This document shows positions 7,503 to 16,457 of a stretch of 53,639 nucleotides of DNA, piece after piece. Positions within the stretch are counted from its first letter, which is position 1, and each line of letters starts with the position of its first letter. Source of the DNA: Bdellovibrionales bacterium (GTDB lineage Bacteria > Bdellovibrionota > Bdellovibrionia > Bdellovibrionales > UBA1609); contig JABSOQ010000009.1 of the NCBI GenBank assembly GCA_013216195.1, positions 1 through 53,639 on the forward strand. Direction: 5' to 3'. Below the pieces are notes generated by a model, which saw only the letters and a program-made list of their open reading frames with translations, searched no databases and was not told the DNA's origin. The translations under genes were made by a program, and so were the position numbers.

Positions 7503-8561
7503 CTATGCCTCCGCTTCTGTTTGAGGGGATTGTTCTGCCGTCTTGCTGGCCTCGGGGGCAACTCTCTTCCATACCCAGTGTAGTGCTTCGTTCATTTCGA
7601 TCGCAGCAGTTGAGCCGGGGTCGTATTCAGAAACTGAAAGATGCATAGCCGTAGCTTCTTCACCTACGACACTATCCCGAATGGCAACGGGCACACAATC
7701 TTCAACTTGCTCGAGGTACCACTCTTTAATCTCAGTCGAGAGTTTACGGCTCTGGGTCCAGCGAGTTGGTATATACAAGTGCTGCAAATCTAAATTCATC
7801 TCTTCGATGAATTCAGAGACGAAGGCACGAAACATTTGAAAGTTGCGATAGTTGTTGATCTTGCACTCGAGCGGCGACAGCAAAATATCAGATGCCGAAA
7901 GAGCGTTTGTGATGAGCTGGTTCCAGTTTGGTGAGCAATCGATGACAAAGAGATCATACTGAGATTGCAGTGGAGCAATGATTTGCTCTTTTAGCCACAG
8001 CTCACGTCGGGCTCGGTGAATTAAACCTTGCTCTAGAGCCACCAGCTCAGGGGTTTCAGGTATGAGATCAAGAGTTGGCAAGTCTGTCTTCACAATCGTG
8101 TCAGACACCTGACACCGCTTGAAGAACACGTCAGCAAGCCCCTTTGTTTGATCGATTCTTTCGATAGCAGACTCAAAGGCCTCGTCGTCGAGCTCTTGGT
8201 TGTAGCCGATTGCATTTGAAATATCGCCTTGCAGGTCCAGGCCGACCACCAAAGTGCGAATGCCATGTAGGGCTGCCATTCTCGCTACATTGAGAGTGAG
8301 AGAGGTTTTGAGCACGCCACCTTTGGTGACAAACATCGAAAGAACTTTAGGTCGATTTGGTTTTGCTAAAAAACCAATTTGCTCGCCGAGATAGACCAAA
8401 TCGGCATTGGTGTAGCCTCTGCGTGAGCTCTGGCTGCTACTATCAAGGTGCGGGGCAATCAGATTGTTTTGCGAGATGAACTCTTTGAGCTCGCTAGGAT
8501 TCCACTTTTCTTTGGATTCAGTCTGATAAACCTTTGTGACTTTGTTCAGAGTGTAGAACAT
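7503..8561 (-). CDS. ParA-family partition-like ATPase with altered P-loop
   Basis: The start chosen is ATG at 8561, preceded by GGGGGAA; a longer frame to 8762 has no ribosome site. The 352-residue protein has an N-terminal segment (R-R-G-Y-T-N-A-D-L near 48-55) like the DNA-binding region of plasmid-type ParA proteins, then the ATPase domain. The deviant Walker A reads KGGVLKTS at 80-87: both lysines are kept but the glycine normally before K85 is leucine (codon CTC). The switch I/II regions are present in diverged form (GLDLQGD at 108-113, LFVIDCSPNW later). ParA proteins move or position DNA or protein cargo; this one's cargo is unknown. It is followed without a gap by the lysine-rich protein. 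Confidence 0.85.
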   Translation of the reverse strand: MFYTLNKVTKVYQTESKEKWNPSELKEFISQNNLIAPHLDSSSQSSRRGYTNADLVYLGEQIGFLAKPNRPKVLSMFVTKGGVLKTSLTLNVARMAALHGIRTLVVGLDLQGDISNAIGYNQELDDEAFESAIERIDQTKGLADVFFKRCQVSDTIVKTDLPTLDLIPETPELVALEQGLIHRARRELWLKEQIIAPLQSQYDLFVIDCSPNWNQLITNALSASDILLSPLECKINNYRNFQMFRAFVSEFIEEMNLDLQHLYIPTRWTQSRKLSTEIKEWYLEQVEDCVPVAIRDSVVGEEATAMHLSVSEYDPGSTAAIEMNEALHWVWKRVAPEASKTAEQSPQTEAEA

Positions 8562-8715
8562 GCTGAGATTCCCCCCGAAATCGTCTTGATTAGGCACCCC
8601 CACTTCACCGCGTTTGCCGGCAAGAGTCAAACTCTGTTCTGTTAAGATCTTATTGGCAGCGCATTCTAGTCGGTCTCCACTCGTTAAATTTGGCAAACTG
8701 TTGTAAGACTGCCTT

Positions 8716-9081
8716 ATGAGCCATGAAAGCCGAGATGATAGACAGAGTATCGAAATGATCAAACAGTTTTGCAGTGAGAGAGACTGGGATCAGTTTCATG
8801 GGCCGAAAGAATTGGCAATTGGGCTGGTAACAGAATCTTCGGAGTTGTTGGAGTTGTTTCGGTTTCAATCTGAGGCTCAAATAGAGGGGCTGCTTTCTCA
8901 ATCAGAATCACGAACCAAAGTCGCAGACGAGCTAGCTGACATCTACTTTTTCTTGCTTCGTTTTGCTGATCTGAACGGCTTCGACCTAGCCGCTTCACTT
9001 GAGAGCAAGATGCAGAAGAACCGTGAGAAGTATCCTGTCGAGAAGTCCAAAGGCAAGAATCAAAAGTACACAGAACTGTAG
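8716..9081 (+). CDS. MazG-like nucleotide pyrophosphohydrolase
   Basis: The 121-residue all-helical protein carries the paired acidic motifs of the MazG/dCTP pyrophosphatase superfamily: ESSELLE near 37-43 and DELADIYFFLLRFAD near 71-85, which bind Mg2+ and hydrolyse non-canonical or excess nucleoside triphosphates to monophosphate and pyrophosphate. Length fits the short single-domain forms related to human DCTPP1. The ATG at 8716 has only a weak upstream purine signal. It is divergent from the ParA-like gene, 154 bases away, and stands alone. Confidence 0.85.
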   Translation: MSHESRDDRQSIEMIKQFCSERDWDQFHGPKELAIGLVTESSELLELFRFQSEAQIEGLLSQSESRTKVADELADIYFFLLRFADLNGFDLAASLESKMQKNREKYPVEKSKGKNQKYTEL

Positions 9082-9118
9082 ATTGCAAGAGCTTGGTTTC
9101 TAACCTAGGCTCTCAGTC

Positions 9119-9460
9119 ATGACGTTAAAACCGAGATCTTTGATGCATAAACTGCCACAGGCTTTATTGATTTTCGTGTTTTTGTCGACAACTGCCTGTG
9201 CAACTTTGGGGCTAAAACCTATGACTGAGCCAGAACAGATATTTCAGGCAATTAAGCAGAAAGTAGATTTAGCAGTCTAGAGAGGGGACAGGGAGGCACT
9301 GTCCGAGATCAAGGCTGAGCTTCAGCAGCAGCACCAATACTGTCAGGTAGAGACTCCTGCTCCGGGCTCTGAAGAATCTTACTTCGCCAACTGTTATGCT
9401 TGCGCCGACGCACTGCAAAAGTTAATTCCTCACGCCGAGGCAAAACTAAAAAACAAGTAG
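9119..9460 (+). pseudogene. Small lipoprotein frame interrupted by an in-frame amber codon
   Basis: Starting from ATG at 9119 (or ATG at 9143), the frame encodes a lipoprotein signal with lipobox T-T-A-C at residues 24-27, then stops at TAG 9278-9280 after 53 codons. The same frame then continues for 59 more codons to TAG at 9458-9460, with protein-like composition (helical, Gln/Glu/Ala-rich, three Cys). A single base change would restore a 113-residue lipoprotein. It is most simply a recent pseudogene; sequencing error and amber readthrough are alternatives. It occupies most of the 420-base gap between the MazG-like gene and gloB. Confidence 0.55.
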
Positions 9461-9502
9461 CGGGCTCAAGCTTTGGTGGGCCTCAATCACTTCATCAAAC
9501 AA

Positions 9503-10264
9503 TCAGAAGTGGTCTTTTCGTCGTCTCACCTCGGCAAAGACATCCACCAAGTCACCATCAGGCAGGTTAACAGCCTTCTTAACTTCAGCTTCGTGCACCC
9601 TTAAAAAAGGGTTCAGTTTTTTCTCAAGCCCGATAGTTGTTGGAACTGTGTACTTGCCGAGCTCTCTTCGTTTTTTACAGAGCTCCCCAAATTCTTTCAG
9701 AGCCTCATTCTCTGGCTCCAGGTCTCGGGCAAACTCAAGGTTGGCAAGGGTGTACTCGTGAGTGCAATACACCACTGTATCTTCAGGTAGCCGGGCTAGC
9801 CGGTTGAGGGTGTCCATCATCATTTTAGGGGAGCCCTCAAAGAGGCGTCCGCAGCCTATCGAGAACAGTGTGTCGCCACTAAACAAACAATTGTGATCAG
9901 CAAAATGATAGGCATTGTGGCCCAAGGTGTGACCAGGGGTTTCAAGAACCACGGCACGGTTTGTTTTAAAGAAAACCTCGTCGCCCTCTTCAACCCAGTG
10001 GTCGACATTTTGGATTCTATGGTTTTCTTGTTTAGCGGCTACGACCCGACAGTTGTACTTTGCCTTAAGCTCGGCGATGCCGCCCACATGGTCCGGGTGG
10101 TGGTGGGTGACAAGAATTGTGTTGACCACTTTGCCTCGACTTACGAGATAGCTTTCAACCGGTGCAAAGTCTGAGGGGTCTACTATGGCAACTTCGGGAG
10201 AGCCTTCTTCAGAGAGAACAAAAACATAATTGTCATTTCGAGTCGGAATCAAATCGACATTCAT
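9503..10264 (-). CDS. gloB: Hydroxyacylglutathione hydrolase (glyoxalase II)
   Basis: A 253-residue metallo-beta-lactamase-fold protein with the metal motif THHHPDH, the downstream ETPGHTLGH, and FSGDTLFSIGCGRLFEG, the last being characteristic of glyoxalase II. It hydrolyses S-lactoylglutathione to lactate and glutathione in methylglyoxal detoxification. The start ATG at 10264 follows GGGGGG with an 8-base spacer; an upstream ATG at 10285 is less favoured. The C-terminal part ending in VRRRKDHF fits the family's glutathione-binding helical domain. It follows pdxJ by 41 bases on the same strand. Confidence 0.92.
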   Translation of the reverse strand: MNVDLIPTRNDNYVFVLSEEGSPEVAIVDPSDFAPVESYLVSRGKVVNTILVTHHHPDHVGGIAELKAKYNCRVVAAKQENHRIQNVDHWVEEGDEVFFKTNRAVVLETPGHTLGHNAYHFADHNCLFSGDTLFSIGCGRLFEGSPKMMMDTLNRLARLPEDTVVYCTHEYTLANLEFARDLEPENEALKEFGELCKKRRELGKYTVPTTIGLEKKLNPFLRVHEAEVKKAVNLPDGDLVDVFAEVRRRKDHF

Positions 10265-10305
10265 TTGGTGAGCCCCCCAGAGCAAAAGACTATGAAGGCT
10301 ATTTT

Positions 10306-11064
10306 TTAATGATCCGAGAGAATCTTCAAATAGTTTGCAGTGGTCTTTTGCAAACCGTCATAAAGCGACTCGGCAATAAACGCGTGGCCAATAGAGACCT
10401 CTAAAATCTGCGGTATGCTTGTTACCAAATGGGCCAGATTGTCTTGGTTGAGATCGTGGCCAGCGTTCAAACCAATGCCAAGCTTCGAGATCTGGTCAGA
10501 TGCCTTTTTGTACACAGCCGTGACTTGATCTTGCTCAGAGGTAGCGAAGGCCTGGGCATACATTTCAGTGTAAAGCTCAACCCGATCGGGCTTGAGGGTC
10601 TCGAGTTTGCTGATAAAGACCTCGTCAACATCGTAGGGGTCTACAAATATAGAGCTTCTTACTGAAGCAGACCTCAAGGTTTCAAGCGTACTCTGAAGAG
10701 TCTCAACTTGATCATCATTGAGCTTCCAGCCCGCGTTGCTGGTCAGCACTTCTGGGGGGTCTGGTACGAGTGTGCACTGGTCGGGAAGAGTCTTCTTCAC
10801 CAACTGCAAAAAATCGTCTGAAGGGTAGCCTTCAACATTGAACTCTAGAGATGGCTTCGCAGACTTTTGTTTGCCGATCTCTTCGCTCAAGTCGTACACA
10901 TCTTGCCTGCGAATGTGCCTCTCATCTGGCCTCGGGTGAACCGTAATGCCGAACACGCCAAATTCGATAAGGTCACAACTCACACTCAATACATTTGGTA
11001 CGTCTCCACCCCTCGCATTTCTCAAAGTCGCGATCTTATTGACGTTCACACTTAGCTGAGCCAT
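10306..11064 (-). CDS. pdxJ: Pyridoxine 5'-phosphate synthase
   Basis: The 252-residue protein shows the PdxJ signatures: N-terminal LSVNVNKIATLRNARGG, GITVHPRPDERHI with its catalytic residues, EFNVEGYPSDDFL, and GLNAGHDLNQDNL near the C-terminus. PdxJ condenses 1-deoxy-xylulose 5-phosphate with 3-amino-2-oxopropyl phosphate to form pyridoxine 5'-phosphate, the last ring-closing step of the DXP-dependent B6 pathway. The ATG at 11064 follows AAGGAGA; the longer frame to 11136 is unnecessary. Probably co-transcribed with gloB. Confidence 0.95.
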   Translation of the reverse strand: MAQLSVNVNKIATLRNARGGDVPNVLSVSCDLIEFGVFGITVHPRPDERHIRRQDVYDLSEEIGKQKSAKPSLEFNVEGYPSDDFLQLVKKTLPDQCTLVPDPPEVLTSNAGWKLNDDQVETLQSTLETLRSASVRSSIFVDPYDVDEVFISKLETLKPDRVELYTEMYAQAFATSEQDQVTAVYKKASDQISKLGIGLNAGHDLNQDNLAHLVTSIPQILEVSIGHAFIAESLYDGLQKTTANYLKILSDH

Positions 11065-11135
11065 GCTTCTCCTTAGAGTTCGAGTGCTAATACAGAGCTT
11101 GAACTGCAAGATTGAGTGAGGCTGGGGGAATGTCA

Positions 11136-11642
11136 ATGAACAAAACCATTGTTTTTATTAGGCACGGGCATAGAGACACAGAAGACCGCCGCCTAGACAA
11201 TGGCTTAACCGAAAAAGGCCAGAAGCAGGCAAAGCGTCTCGCTCAATTCTACAGTAAGCGTTTTCAAAAAATGAACTTCGAAGAGTCAGACCTGATGTTG
11301 TTGACTAGCCCGAAAAAGAGATGCATTGAGACTCTAAAACCAATCGAGCAGGCTTGCGGGTTTTCGCTGAGTCAAAGCGAAGAACTGATTGAGGCACAGG
11401 GTGGAGAGACGTTCGAAGATTTGTCTGACCGAGTTTCTCGGTTCGTAGAGTGGTGGAAGGTTGAAGGTCCTCCATTGACGATTGTTTGCTCTCATGGTGA
11501 CTGGCTTCCGATTGCCGTTCATAAGCTCTTAGGAAGCGTCGTATATTTCAAAAAAGGTGGCTGGTTAGAGCTCGATTGGGTTGAGGATCAGGCTCATTTG
11601 CGCTGGTATCTTCCTACTTTCAAGCATTTTCCTAACTCTTAG
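11136..11642 (+). CDS. SixA-like histidine phosphatase
   Basis: A 168-residue histidine phosphatase superfamily protein. The catalytic RHG sits at residues 9-11 in VFIRHGHRDTEDRR, followed by GLTEKGQKQA; the second catalytic His is in IVCSHGDWLP. Size and motif fit SixA, which dephosphorylates phosphohistidine on Hpt or phosphocarrier proteins, but small phosphoglycerate mutase-like phosphatases look similar. ATG at 11136 has GGGGGA at a normal distance; ATG at 11130 is too close to it. Its end overlaps the convergent Ppx/GppA gene by 11 bases. Confidence 0.8.
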   Translation: MNKTIVFIRHGHRDTEDRRLDNGLTEKGQKQAKRLAQFYSKRFQKMNFEESDLMLLTSPKKRCIETLKPIEQACGFSLSQSEELIEAQGGETFEDLSDRVSRFVEWWKVEGPPLTIVCSHGDWLPIAVHKLLGSVVYFKKGGWLELDWVEDQAHLRWYLPTFKHFPNS

Positions 11643-12636
11643 AGCTACTGAGGCTGAAGTCTTCGGGGTCAAGAGTTTCAATTTGTGACAGGATAATTCC
11701 ATCACGGAGTGAGCAAAATGAGGTTTGCAAGGTCTTGGTGTGTAGGATGGCGGCAATCTCTTCGAGTAGAATTGTGCCCGGTATGATCATGTCTCGTCGT
11801 TTTGCCTCGAGTCCCTCAAGAAAACTCAAGGTGGCTCTTGAGGCTGTTTCCAATTGTTTTGAGAGTTCCCGCAATTCACTAAATGTGAACTCCATTGAAT
11901 CTGATGAGACCGTCAACTCTTTAATGTAGTCAGAGGAGCTATTCATTCGAGCTTCCCTCAAATTCAAAATACGCCCAATGGCTTTGATTGTTCCAGCTGT
12001 TCCGATCAAGTGTGGGTAGGCTTCACCATCAACGTGCTTAGATAGACCGGTGAGCTTTGCTCGAATCTTAGCTCTTAAGTTTTTGATCTCGCTCTCACGG
12101 TCTTCAGGCTCACTAGGAGGGTTCACCTTCGGAAACATCTGCTTCAGTCGTTGACTGCCAAGGGGAAAACTATGGCTCCAGAGAATCTCTCGGTCAGCAA
12201 CAAGGCTGATTTCAGTGCTTCCACCCCCGATGTCGACAAATGCGGAGCGCGCTGGAAGAGTTTTGGTGTTTTGTAAGATGCCCTTGGCGATTAGGCGGGC
12301 CTCTTCGGCTCCTGAAATGACCTGAATCTTATAGTCGGTTTCTCGATAAATCTGCTCGACCACGTCTTCAGAATTTCTTGCTGTTCTGAGAGCGCTCGTC
12401 GCGATTGTAATAGTTTTATCTACCGAGTACTTTTCAGACACCTTTTTCCATTTTGAAAAAGACTTCACTAGCCCAGCAAGAGACTCTTTGTCGATCACAC
12501 CAGTGCTAAATACGCCTCTTCCAGGCCTAATCATATCTTTGTGTTTGTAGACGAGTTCGTGCGATCTGGGGCTCAGCACCTCATAGATTGAGTATCGGAT
12601 CGAATTGGTGCCCATATCTATAACGGCTAATCGCAT
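11632..12636 (-). CDS. Ppx/GppA family exopolyphosphatase or guanosine pentaphosphatase
   Basis: The 334-residue protein has the ASKHA-fold signatures of this family: DMGTNSIRYSIYEV at the N-terminus (phosphate-1 loop), VDIGGGSTEIS (phosphate-2 loop) and LIGTAGTIKAI. The length fits the short form without the C-terminal HD domain. Members release phosphate from polyphosphate or convert pppGpp to ppGpp; sequence inspection cannot separate these. The gene is divergent from pstS with the Pho box between them, so a role in phosphate economy and possible Pho control are plausible. Confidence 0.9.
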   Translation of the reverse strand: MRLAVIDMGTNSIRYSIYEVLSPRSHELVYKHKDMIRPGRGVFSTGVIDKESLAGLVKSFSKWKKVSEKYSVDKTITIATSALRTARNSEDVVEQIYRETDYKIQVISGAEEARLIAKGILQNTKTLPARSAFVDIGGGSTEISLVADREILWSHSFPLGSQRLKQMFPKVNPPSEPEDRESEIKNLRAKIRAKLTGLSKHVDGEAYPHLIGTAGTIKAIGRILNLREARMNSSSDYIKELTVSSDSMEFTFSELRELSKQLETASRATLSFLEGLEAKRRDMIIPGTILLEEIAAILHTKTLQTSFCSLRDGIILSQIETLDPEDFSLSSSKS

Positions 12637-12711
12637 CCTTTGGGATTATTTCATATTTCGCGTCCAGACAAGGAGTGTTTATCGATGATAAAAATTCAGG
12701 CACTTTTTGCC

Positions 12712-12729
12712 CTGACACAATCCTGACAA
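12712..12729 (+). promoter_or_regulatory. Pho box (PhoB binding site) of the pst operon
   Basis: CTGACACAATCCTGACAA consists of two 7-base direct repeats (CTGACAC and CTGACAA) separated by AATC. This is the 7-4-7 architecture of PhoB half-sites and is close to the Escherichia coli CTGTCAT repeat. It lies 85 bases before the pstS start and between pstS and the divergent ppx-like gene. The same 18 bases occur at 35863. Confidence 0.85.
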
Positions 12730-12796
12730 ATCACCCCTATGCATGAGCCGACTTCTGATTGATAAACGAAGTTCAAGCAAAGTGGAGATGAAAATC

Positions 12797-13801
12797 ATGC
12801 GTATTTTAGCGGTCGTTCTAGTGTGTGTTTTCACACAGTTCGCGAGTGCCGAATTGTTGATAAACGGTGCCGGAGCCTCGTTTCCGTACCCGCTTTATTC
12901 GAAGTGGTTTGCAGAGTATGCAAAAATCGACAAATCCGTGAAGATCAACTATCAGTCGATTGGTAGCGGTGGTGGTATCAGGCAGTTCTTAAAAGGAACC
13001 ACAGACTTTGGTGCTTCAGACGCACCAATGAAAGACACTGAGCTAAAAAAAGCCAAAACTCCAATTCTACACATACCAACTGTACTTGGTGCTGTCTGCG
13101 TGTCTTACAACTTACAGGGCTTGGGTGGAGAGCTGAAACTCACGCCTCAGGTTCTCGTCGAAATCTTTTCTGGCAAAATCCAGAAGTGGGATAACAAAAA
13201 GATTAAAAAGCTGAACCCGGCTCTAAATCTGCCGAAAGATACCTACATCATCGTAGCTCATCGCTCAGATGGAAGTGGCACAACGGCTGTGTTTACTGAT
13301 TACCTAGCTAAGGTCAGCCCTGCCTGGAAAAAGAACTATGGTTACGGCAAGGGTATCAAATGGCCTGTGGGGCTTGGTGGCAAGGGCAATGAGGGTGTAA
13401 CGGGTTTGATTAAGAACAACCCTGGCTCAATTGGCTACATAGAGATGACCTATGCTGTGGCAAACAAGATGCCTGTTGCTGCACTCAAGAACCGTGAGGG
13501 TGAGTTCGTAGGGCCCACTGAGGAGTCAGTGGCCAAAGCTGCTGCCGGAGCTGAGATACCGCAAGATTATCGAACCTCAATAACTGATGCCGCAGGTAAG
13601 GGCTCTTATCCTCTTGCTGCATTCACGTACCTGTTGGTGTCATCAGAAATGGATGGGCCAAAGGGCGAGAAGATAGTCGAGTTTCTCAAATGGGCTATGG
13701 GGCCAGGTCAAAAGTTGGCTGGGCCTCTTCATTACTCTCCGCTACCAAAGACTCTGACTGAGCGAGTGAAGCAAACAGTTGCTCAGATAAAGGTGAAGTA
13801 A
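12797..13801 (+). CDS. pstS: Phosphate ABC transporter substrate-binding protein PstS
   Basis: The 334-residue precursor has a Sec signal peptide (hydrophobic residues 3-13, cleavage after A-S-A) and the PstS start of the mature protein, LLINGAGASFPYPLY. Further hallmarks are SIGSGGGIRQF, FGASDAP, the phosphate-contacting HRSDGSGTT and GSIGYIEMTYA. It captures periplasmic phosphate for PstCA. The ATG at 12797 with GGAG 9 bases upstream is preferred over ATG at 12788. It is the first gene of the operon behind the Pho box. Confidence 0.96.
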   Translation: MRILAVVLVCVFTQFASAELLINGAGASFPYPLYSKWFAEYAKIDKSVKINYQSIGSGGGIRQFLKGTTDFGASDAPMKDTELKKAKTPILHIPTVLGAVCVSYNLQGLGGELKLTPQVLVEIFSGKIQKWDNKKIKKLNPALNLPKDTYIIVAHRSDGSGTTAVFTDYLAKVSPAWKKNYGYGKGIKWPVGLGGKGNEGVTGLIKNNPGSIGYIEMTYAVANKMPVAALKNREGEFVGPTEESVAKAAAGAEIPQDYRTSITDAAGKGSYPLAAFTYLLVSSEMDGPKGEKIVEFLKWAMGPGQKLAGPLHYSPLPKTLTERVKQTVAQIKVK

Positions 13802-13806
13802 TCAGC

Positions 13807-14805
13807 ATGCAGTTAGAAGTCGCCGAAAAATTAACTGTCAAACAAGCAAAGCCAAAAGCGAGTTCCGCCCCTCGGCGAAAGCTAGATATTCATTTCGGAG
13901 ACCGAGTCTTTTATTACATTCTGAAGGCCAGCGCTTGGGGAGTGGTGGGTTTGCTGCTGCTAATGGTTGGCTTGTTGTTAGATATGTCTTGGCCGGCTTT
14001 TGTGGAGTTTGGCCCCAAGTTTCTTATCAACCCTGAGTGGAACCCATGGACAGGTGAGTTTGGAGCTTTGTCATTCGTCTACGGAACAGTCGTCTCTTCA
14101 CTTATAGCCGTGGCTCTAGCTCTGCCGGTGAGTGTAGGTGTTGCTTTGTTTCTGAATGAGTTAGCTCCCACTTGGTTAGCTAGGCCTGTTGGTTTTTTTG
14201 TTGAGATGCTGGCTGCGATCCCAAGCATAGTCTACGGCATGTGGGGGCTGTTTGTATTAGCTCCTTTCTTGCGAAATTACCTTCAGCCTTTCTTGCATGA
14301 AACCTTAGGTTTCTTGCCTCTTTTTCAAGGGCCTATGTTGGGCTACGGGATGTTGGCTGCCGGAATCATCTTGGCCGTAATGATCACGCCGACCATTGCG
14401 AGTATATCGAGAGAAGTCTTTAAAGCTATACCATTAGGTTACCGAGAGGCTGCTCTTGGCTTAGGTGCCACTCGCTGGGAGATGCTTAAAATTGCAGTTC
14501 TGAAAACTGGCGCCTCGGGTATTATCGGTGCTACGATTTTGGGGCTGGGCAGGGCTCTTGGTGAGACTATGGCTGTGACTTTGGTAATCGGAAACAAAGC
14601 GCACATCTCAGCCTCACTTTTTGACACAGCTCAAACCATGGCATCAGTTTTGGCCAATGAGTATGCAGAAGCCGACTCTGACCTACAGCTCGCTGCGCTT
14701 ACCGCAGTTGGCTTAACACTCTTCATTGTGTCGCTTTTTATCAACTCTATAGCCCGTTATGTGGTCTGGCAGGTCGATAAGAAGTATGCAGGGATGGGTC
14801 GTTAA
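13807..14805 (+). CDS. pstC: Phosphate ABC transporter permease PstC
   Basis: A 332-residue inner-membrane protein with about six membrane segments after a basic N-terminus of about 35 residues. The permease coupling loop appears as EVFKAIPLGYREAALGLGAT, followed by RALGETMAVTLVIGN, which is typical of PstC. It forms the phosphate channel with PstA. It starts 5 bases after pstS and its TAA stop overlaps the pstA ATG by one base, so translation is coupled. Confidence 0.95.
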   Translation: MQLEVAEKLTVKQAKPKASSAPRRKLDIHFGDRVFYYILKASAWGVVGLLLLMVGLLLDMSWPAFVEFGPKFLINPEWNPWTGEFGALSFVYGTVVSSLIAVALALPVSVGVALFLNELAPTWLARPVGFFVEMLAAIPSIVYGMWGLFVLAPFLRNYLQPFLHETLGFLPLFQGPMLGYGMLAAGIILAVMITPTIASISREVFKAIPLGYREAALGLGATRWEMLKIAVLKTGASGIIGATILGLGRALGETMAVTLVIGNKAHISASLFDTAQTMASVLANEYAEADSDLQLAALTAVGLTLFIVSLFINSIARYVVWQVDKKYAGMGR

Positions 14806-15671
14806 TGGGTTTGCAAGCCACTTCTTTTCAGGATCGAAAACGAAAGGCCATTAACATTGCGGCATTGGGTGCTGTGCTAGGCTTGGCATTTTTGGCAGCT
14901 GTGCCTTTTGTATTGGTGTCGGGCTACATTTTGGTCAAGGGTATCGGTTCGGTCGATTGGGCCTTTTTTACAGAGCTTCCAAAAGGGCCTGGGGAAACGG
15001 GTGGCGGAATGGCAAACGCTATGGCGGGCACGGGTGTGCTTGTCACTATGGCTTGTTTGCTAGGGATCCCCTGGGGTATGGCCACGGGGATCTATTTGAG
15101 CGAGTACGGCCACGGCAAGACGGCTAGCATACTCAGGTTCACAGTTGATCTTTTAACCAGCGTACCCTCGATCATCGTTGGTATCTTTGTTTATGGCCTC
15201 ATTGTCGTTCACATCGGTTATTCGTCTTATGCCGGAGCTGCTGCGCTGGCGATCATCATGCTGCCCATCGTGGCGAGATCTACTGAAGAAATTATGAAAC
15301 TGATACCCAACAGTGTCAGGGAGGCCGGGCTCGCTCTTGGCCTGCCTCGGTGGAAGGTGATTCTTCGTATTCTGGTGCCAGGCTGCATGGGCGGTTTGGT
15401 GACAGGTTTTATGTTGGCCATTGCAAGGGTGGCCGGAGAGACGGCTCCGCTTTTGTTTACCGCATTTGGAAATCAATTCTATTCGACCTCTCTCGATCAG
15501 CCGATCGCCTCATTACCTGTTCAAATCTATAATTTCGCTAAAAGCGGATTCCCCGATTTGGTGAGGCAGTCATGGGCTGGAGCACTTGTGCTTGTGGGGT
15601 TGGTTTTCTTTTTGAACTTTGGCACACGAAGCTTGCTGTATTTGAAAAACCGTAAGGAGATCAAATCATGA
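14805..15671 (+). CDS. pstA: Phosphate ABC transporter permease PstA
   Basis: A 288-residue inner-membrane permease with about six membrane spans. Family markers are [11 protein letters not shown], the periplasmic [23 protein letters not shown], the coupling loop [17 protein letters not shown] and [17 protein letters not shown]. It pairs with PstC and the ATPase PstB. Its start overlaps the end of pstC by one base and its TGA overlaps the pstB ATG. Confidence 0.95.
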   Translation: MGLQATSFQDRKRKAINIAALGAVLGLAFLAAVPFVLVSGYILVKGIGSVDWAFFTELPKGPGETGGGMANAMAGTGVLVTMACLLGIPWGMATGIYLSEYGHGKTASILRFTVDLLTSVPSIIVGIFVYGLIVVHIGYSSYAGAAALAIIMLPIVARSTEEIMKLIPNSVREAGLALGLPRWKVILRILVPGCMGGLVTGFMLAIARVAGETAPLLFTAFGNQFYSTSLDQPIASLPVQIYNFAKSGFPDLVRQSWAGALVLVGLVFFLNFGTRSLLYLKNRKEIKS

Positions 15672-16438
15672 CTTCATCGACGGGTCCGATTTTGACAGTT
15701 GAGAACTTGAATGCATACTTTGGAGACTTTCACGCGGTGAAGGGGGTAAACCTCGAGGTTCAGCGTAATGAAGTGGTGTCTTTGATTGGCCCTTCTGGCT
15801 GTGGAAAGTCGACTTTCATTCGTTGTCTAAACCGACTACACGAAGAGGTCCCGTCGGCAAATTGTGAAGGACGGGTTTTGATCGAGGGGCAAAACATTTA
15901 CGCCGAAAATGCTGACCCCGTGGTAGTGCGAAGAAAAGTCGGTATGGTGTTTCAGAAGCCGAATCCGTTTCCTGGTTTGAGTATTTTTGAAAACGTCGCT
16001 CTTGGCCTTAAGTTAGCCGGCATTACCAAAAAGAGTGTTGTGACCGAAATCGTAGAATGGTCACTTAGAAAGTCAGCTCTGTGGGATGAGGTCAAAGACA
16101 GCCTGTCTTCGCCAGGCTTAAGCCTTTCAGGCGGTCAGCAGCAGAGACTTTGCCTTGCCAGAACCTTGGCTGTGAAGCCTCCAGTTATACTAATGGATGA
16201 GCCCACCTCAGCTCTTGACCCGATCTCGACAGCTAAAATTGAAGAGTTGGTGATGGAGCTCAAGCAAGAGGTCACCGTGGTGATTGTGACCCACAACATG
16301 CAGCAGGCCTCTAGAATCTCTGACAAAACGGCTTTCTTTCTAATGGGAGAGCTTATGGAGTTCGATGAGACGTCAGCTTTGTTTACGAACCCGAAAAATT
16401 TGAAAACTGAACAATATATAACTGGAAGGTTTGGGTAG
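15668..16438 (+). CDS. pstB: Phosphate ABC transporter ATP-binding protein PstB
   Basis: A 256-residue ABC ATPase. Walker [10 protein letters not shown] is at 41-49, the PstB-specific VFQKPNPFP near 95-102, the signature LSGGQQQR at 153-160 and Walker [14 protein letters not shown] near 173-185; the H-loop His is in [10 protein letters not shown]. It powers phosphate import and, with PhoU and PhoR, conveys phosphate status. It overlaps pstA by 4 bases (ATGA). All catalytic residues are intact. Confidence 0.97.
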   Translation: MTSSTGPILTVENLNAYFGDFHAVKGVNLEVQRNEVVSLIGPSGCGKSTFIRCLNRLHEEVPSANCEGRVLIEGQNIYAENADPVVVRRKVGMVFQKPNPFPGLSIFENVALGLKLAGITKKSVVTEIVEWSLRKSALWDEVKDSLSSPGLSLSGGQQQRLCLARTLAVKPPVILMDEPTSALDPISTAKIEELVMELKQEVTVVIVTHNMQQASRISDKTAFFLMGELMEFDETSALFTNPKNLKTEQYITGRFG

Positions 16439-16457
16439 GGTTTGGTAAGACCTCCGT

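Noticed and set aside
8562-8762. N-terminal extension of the ParA-like protein
   Set aside because: No ribosome site for the extended start and unlike ParA proteins, whereas ATG at 8561 has GGGGGAA upstream.
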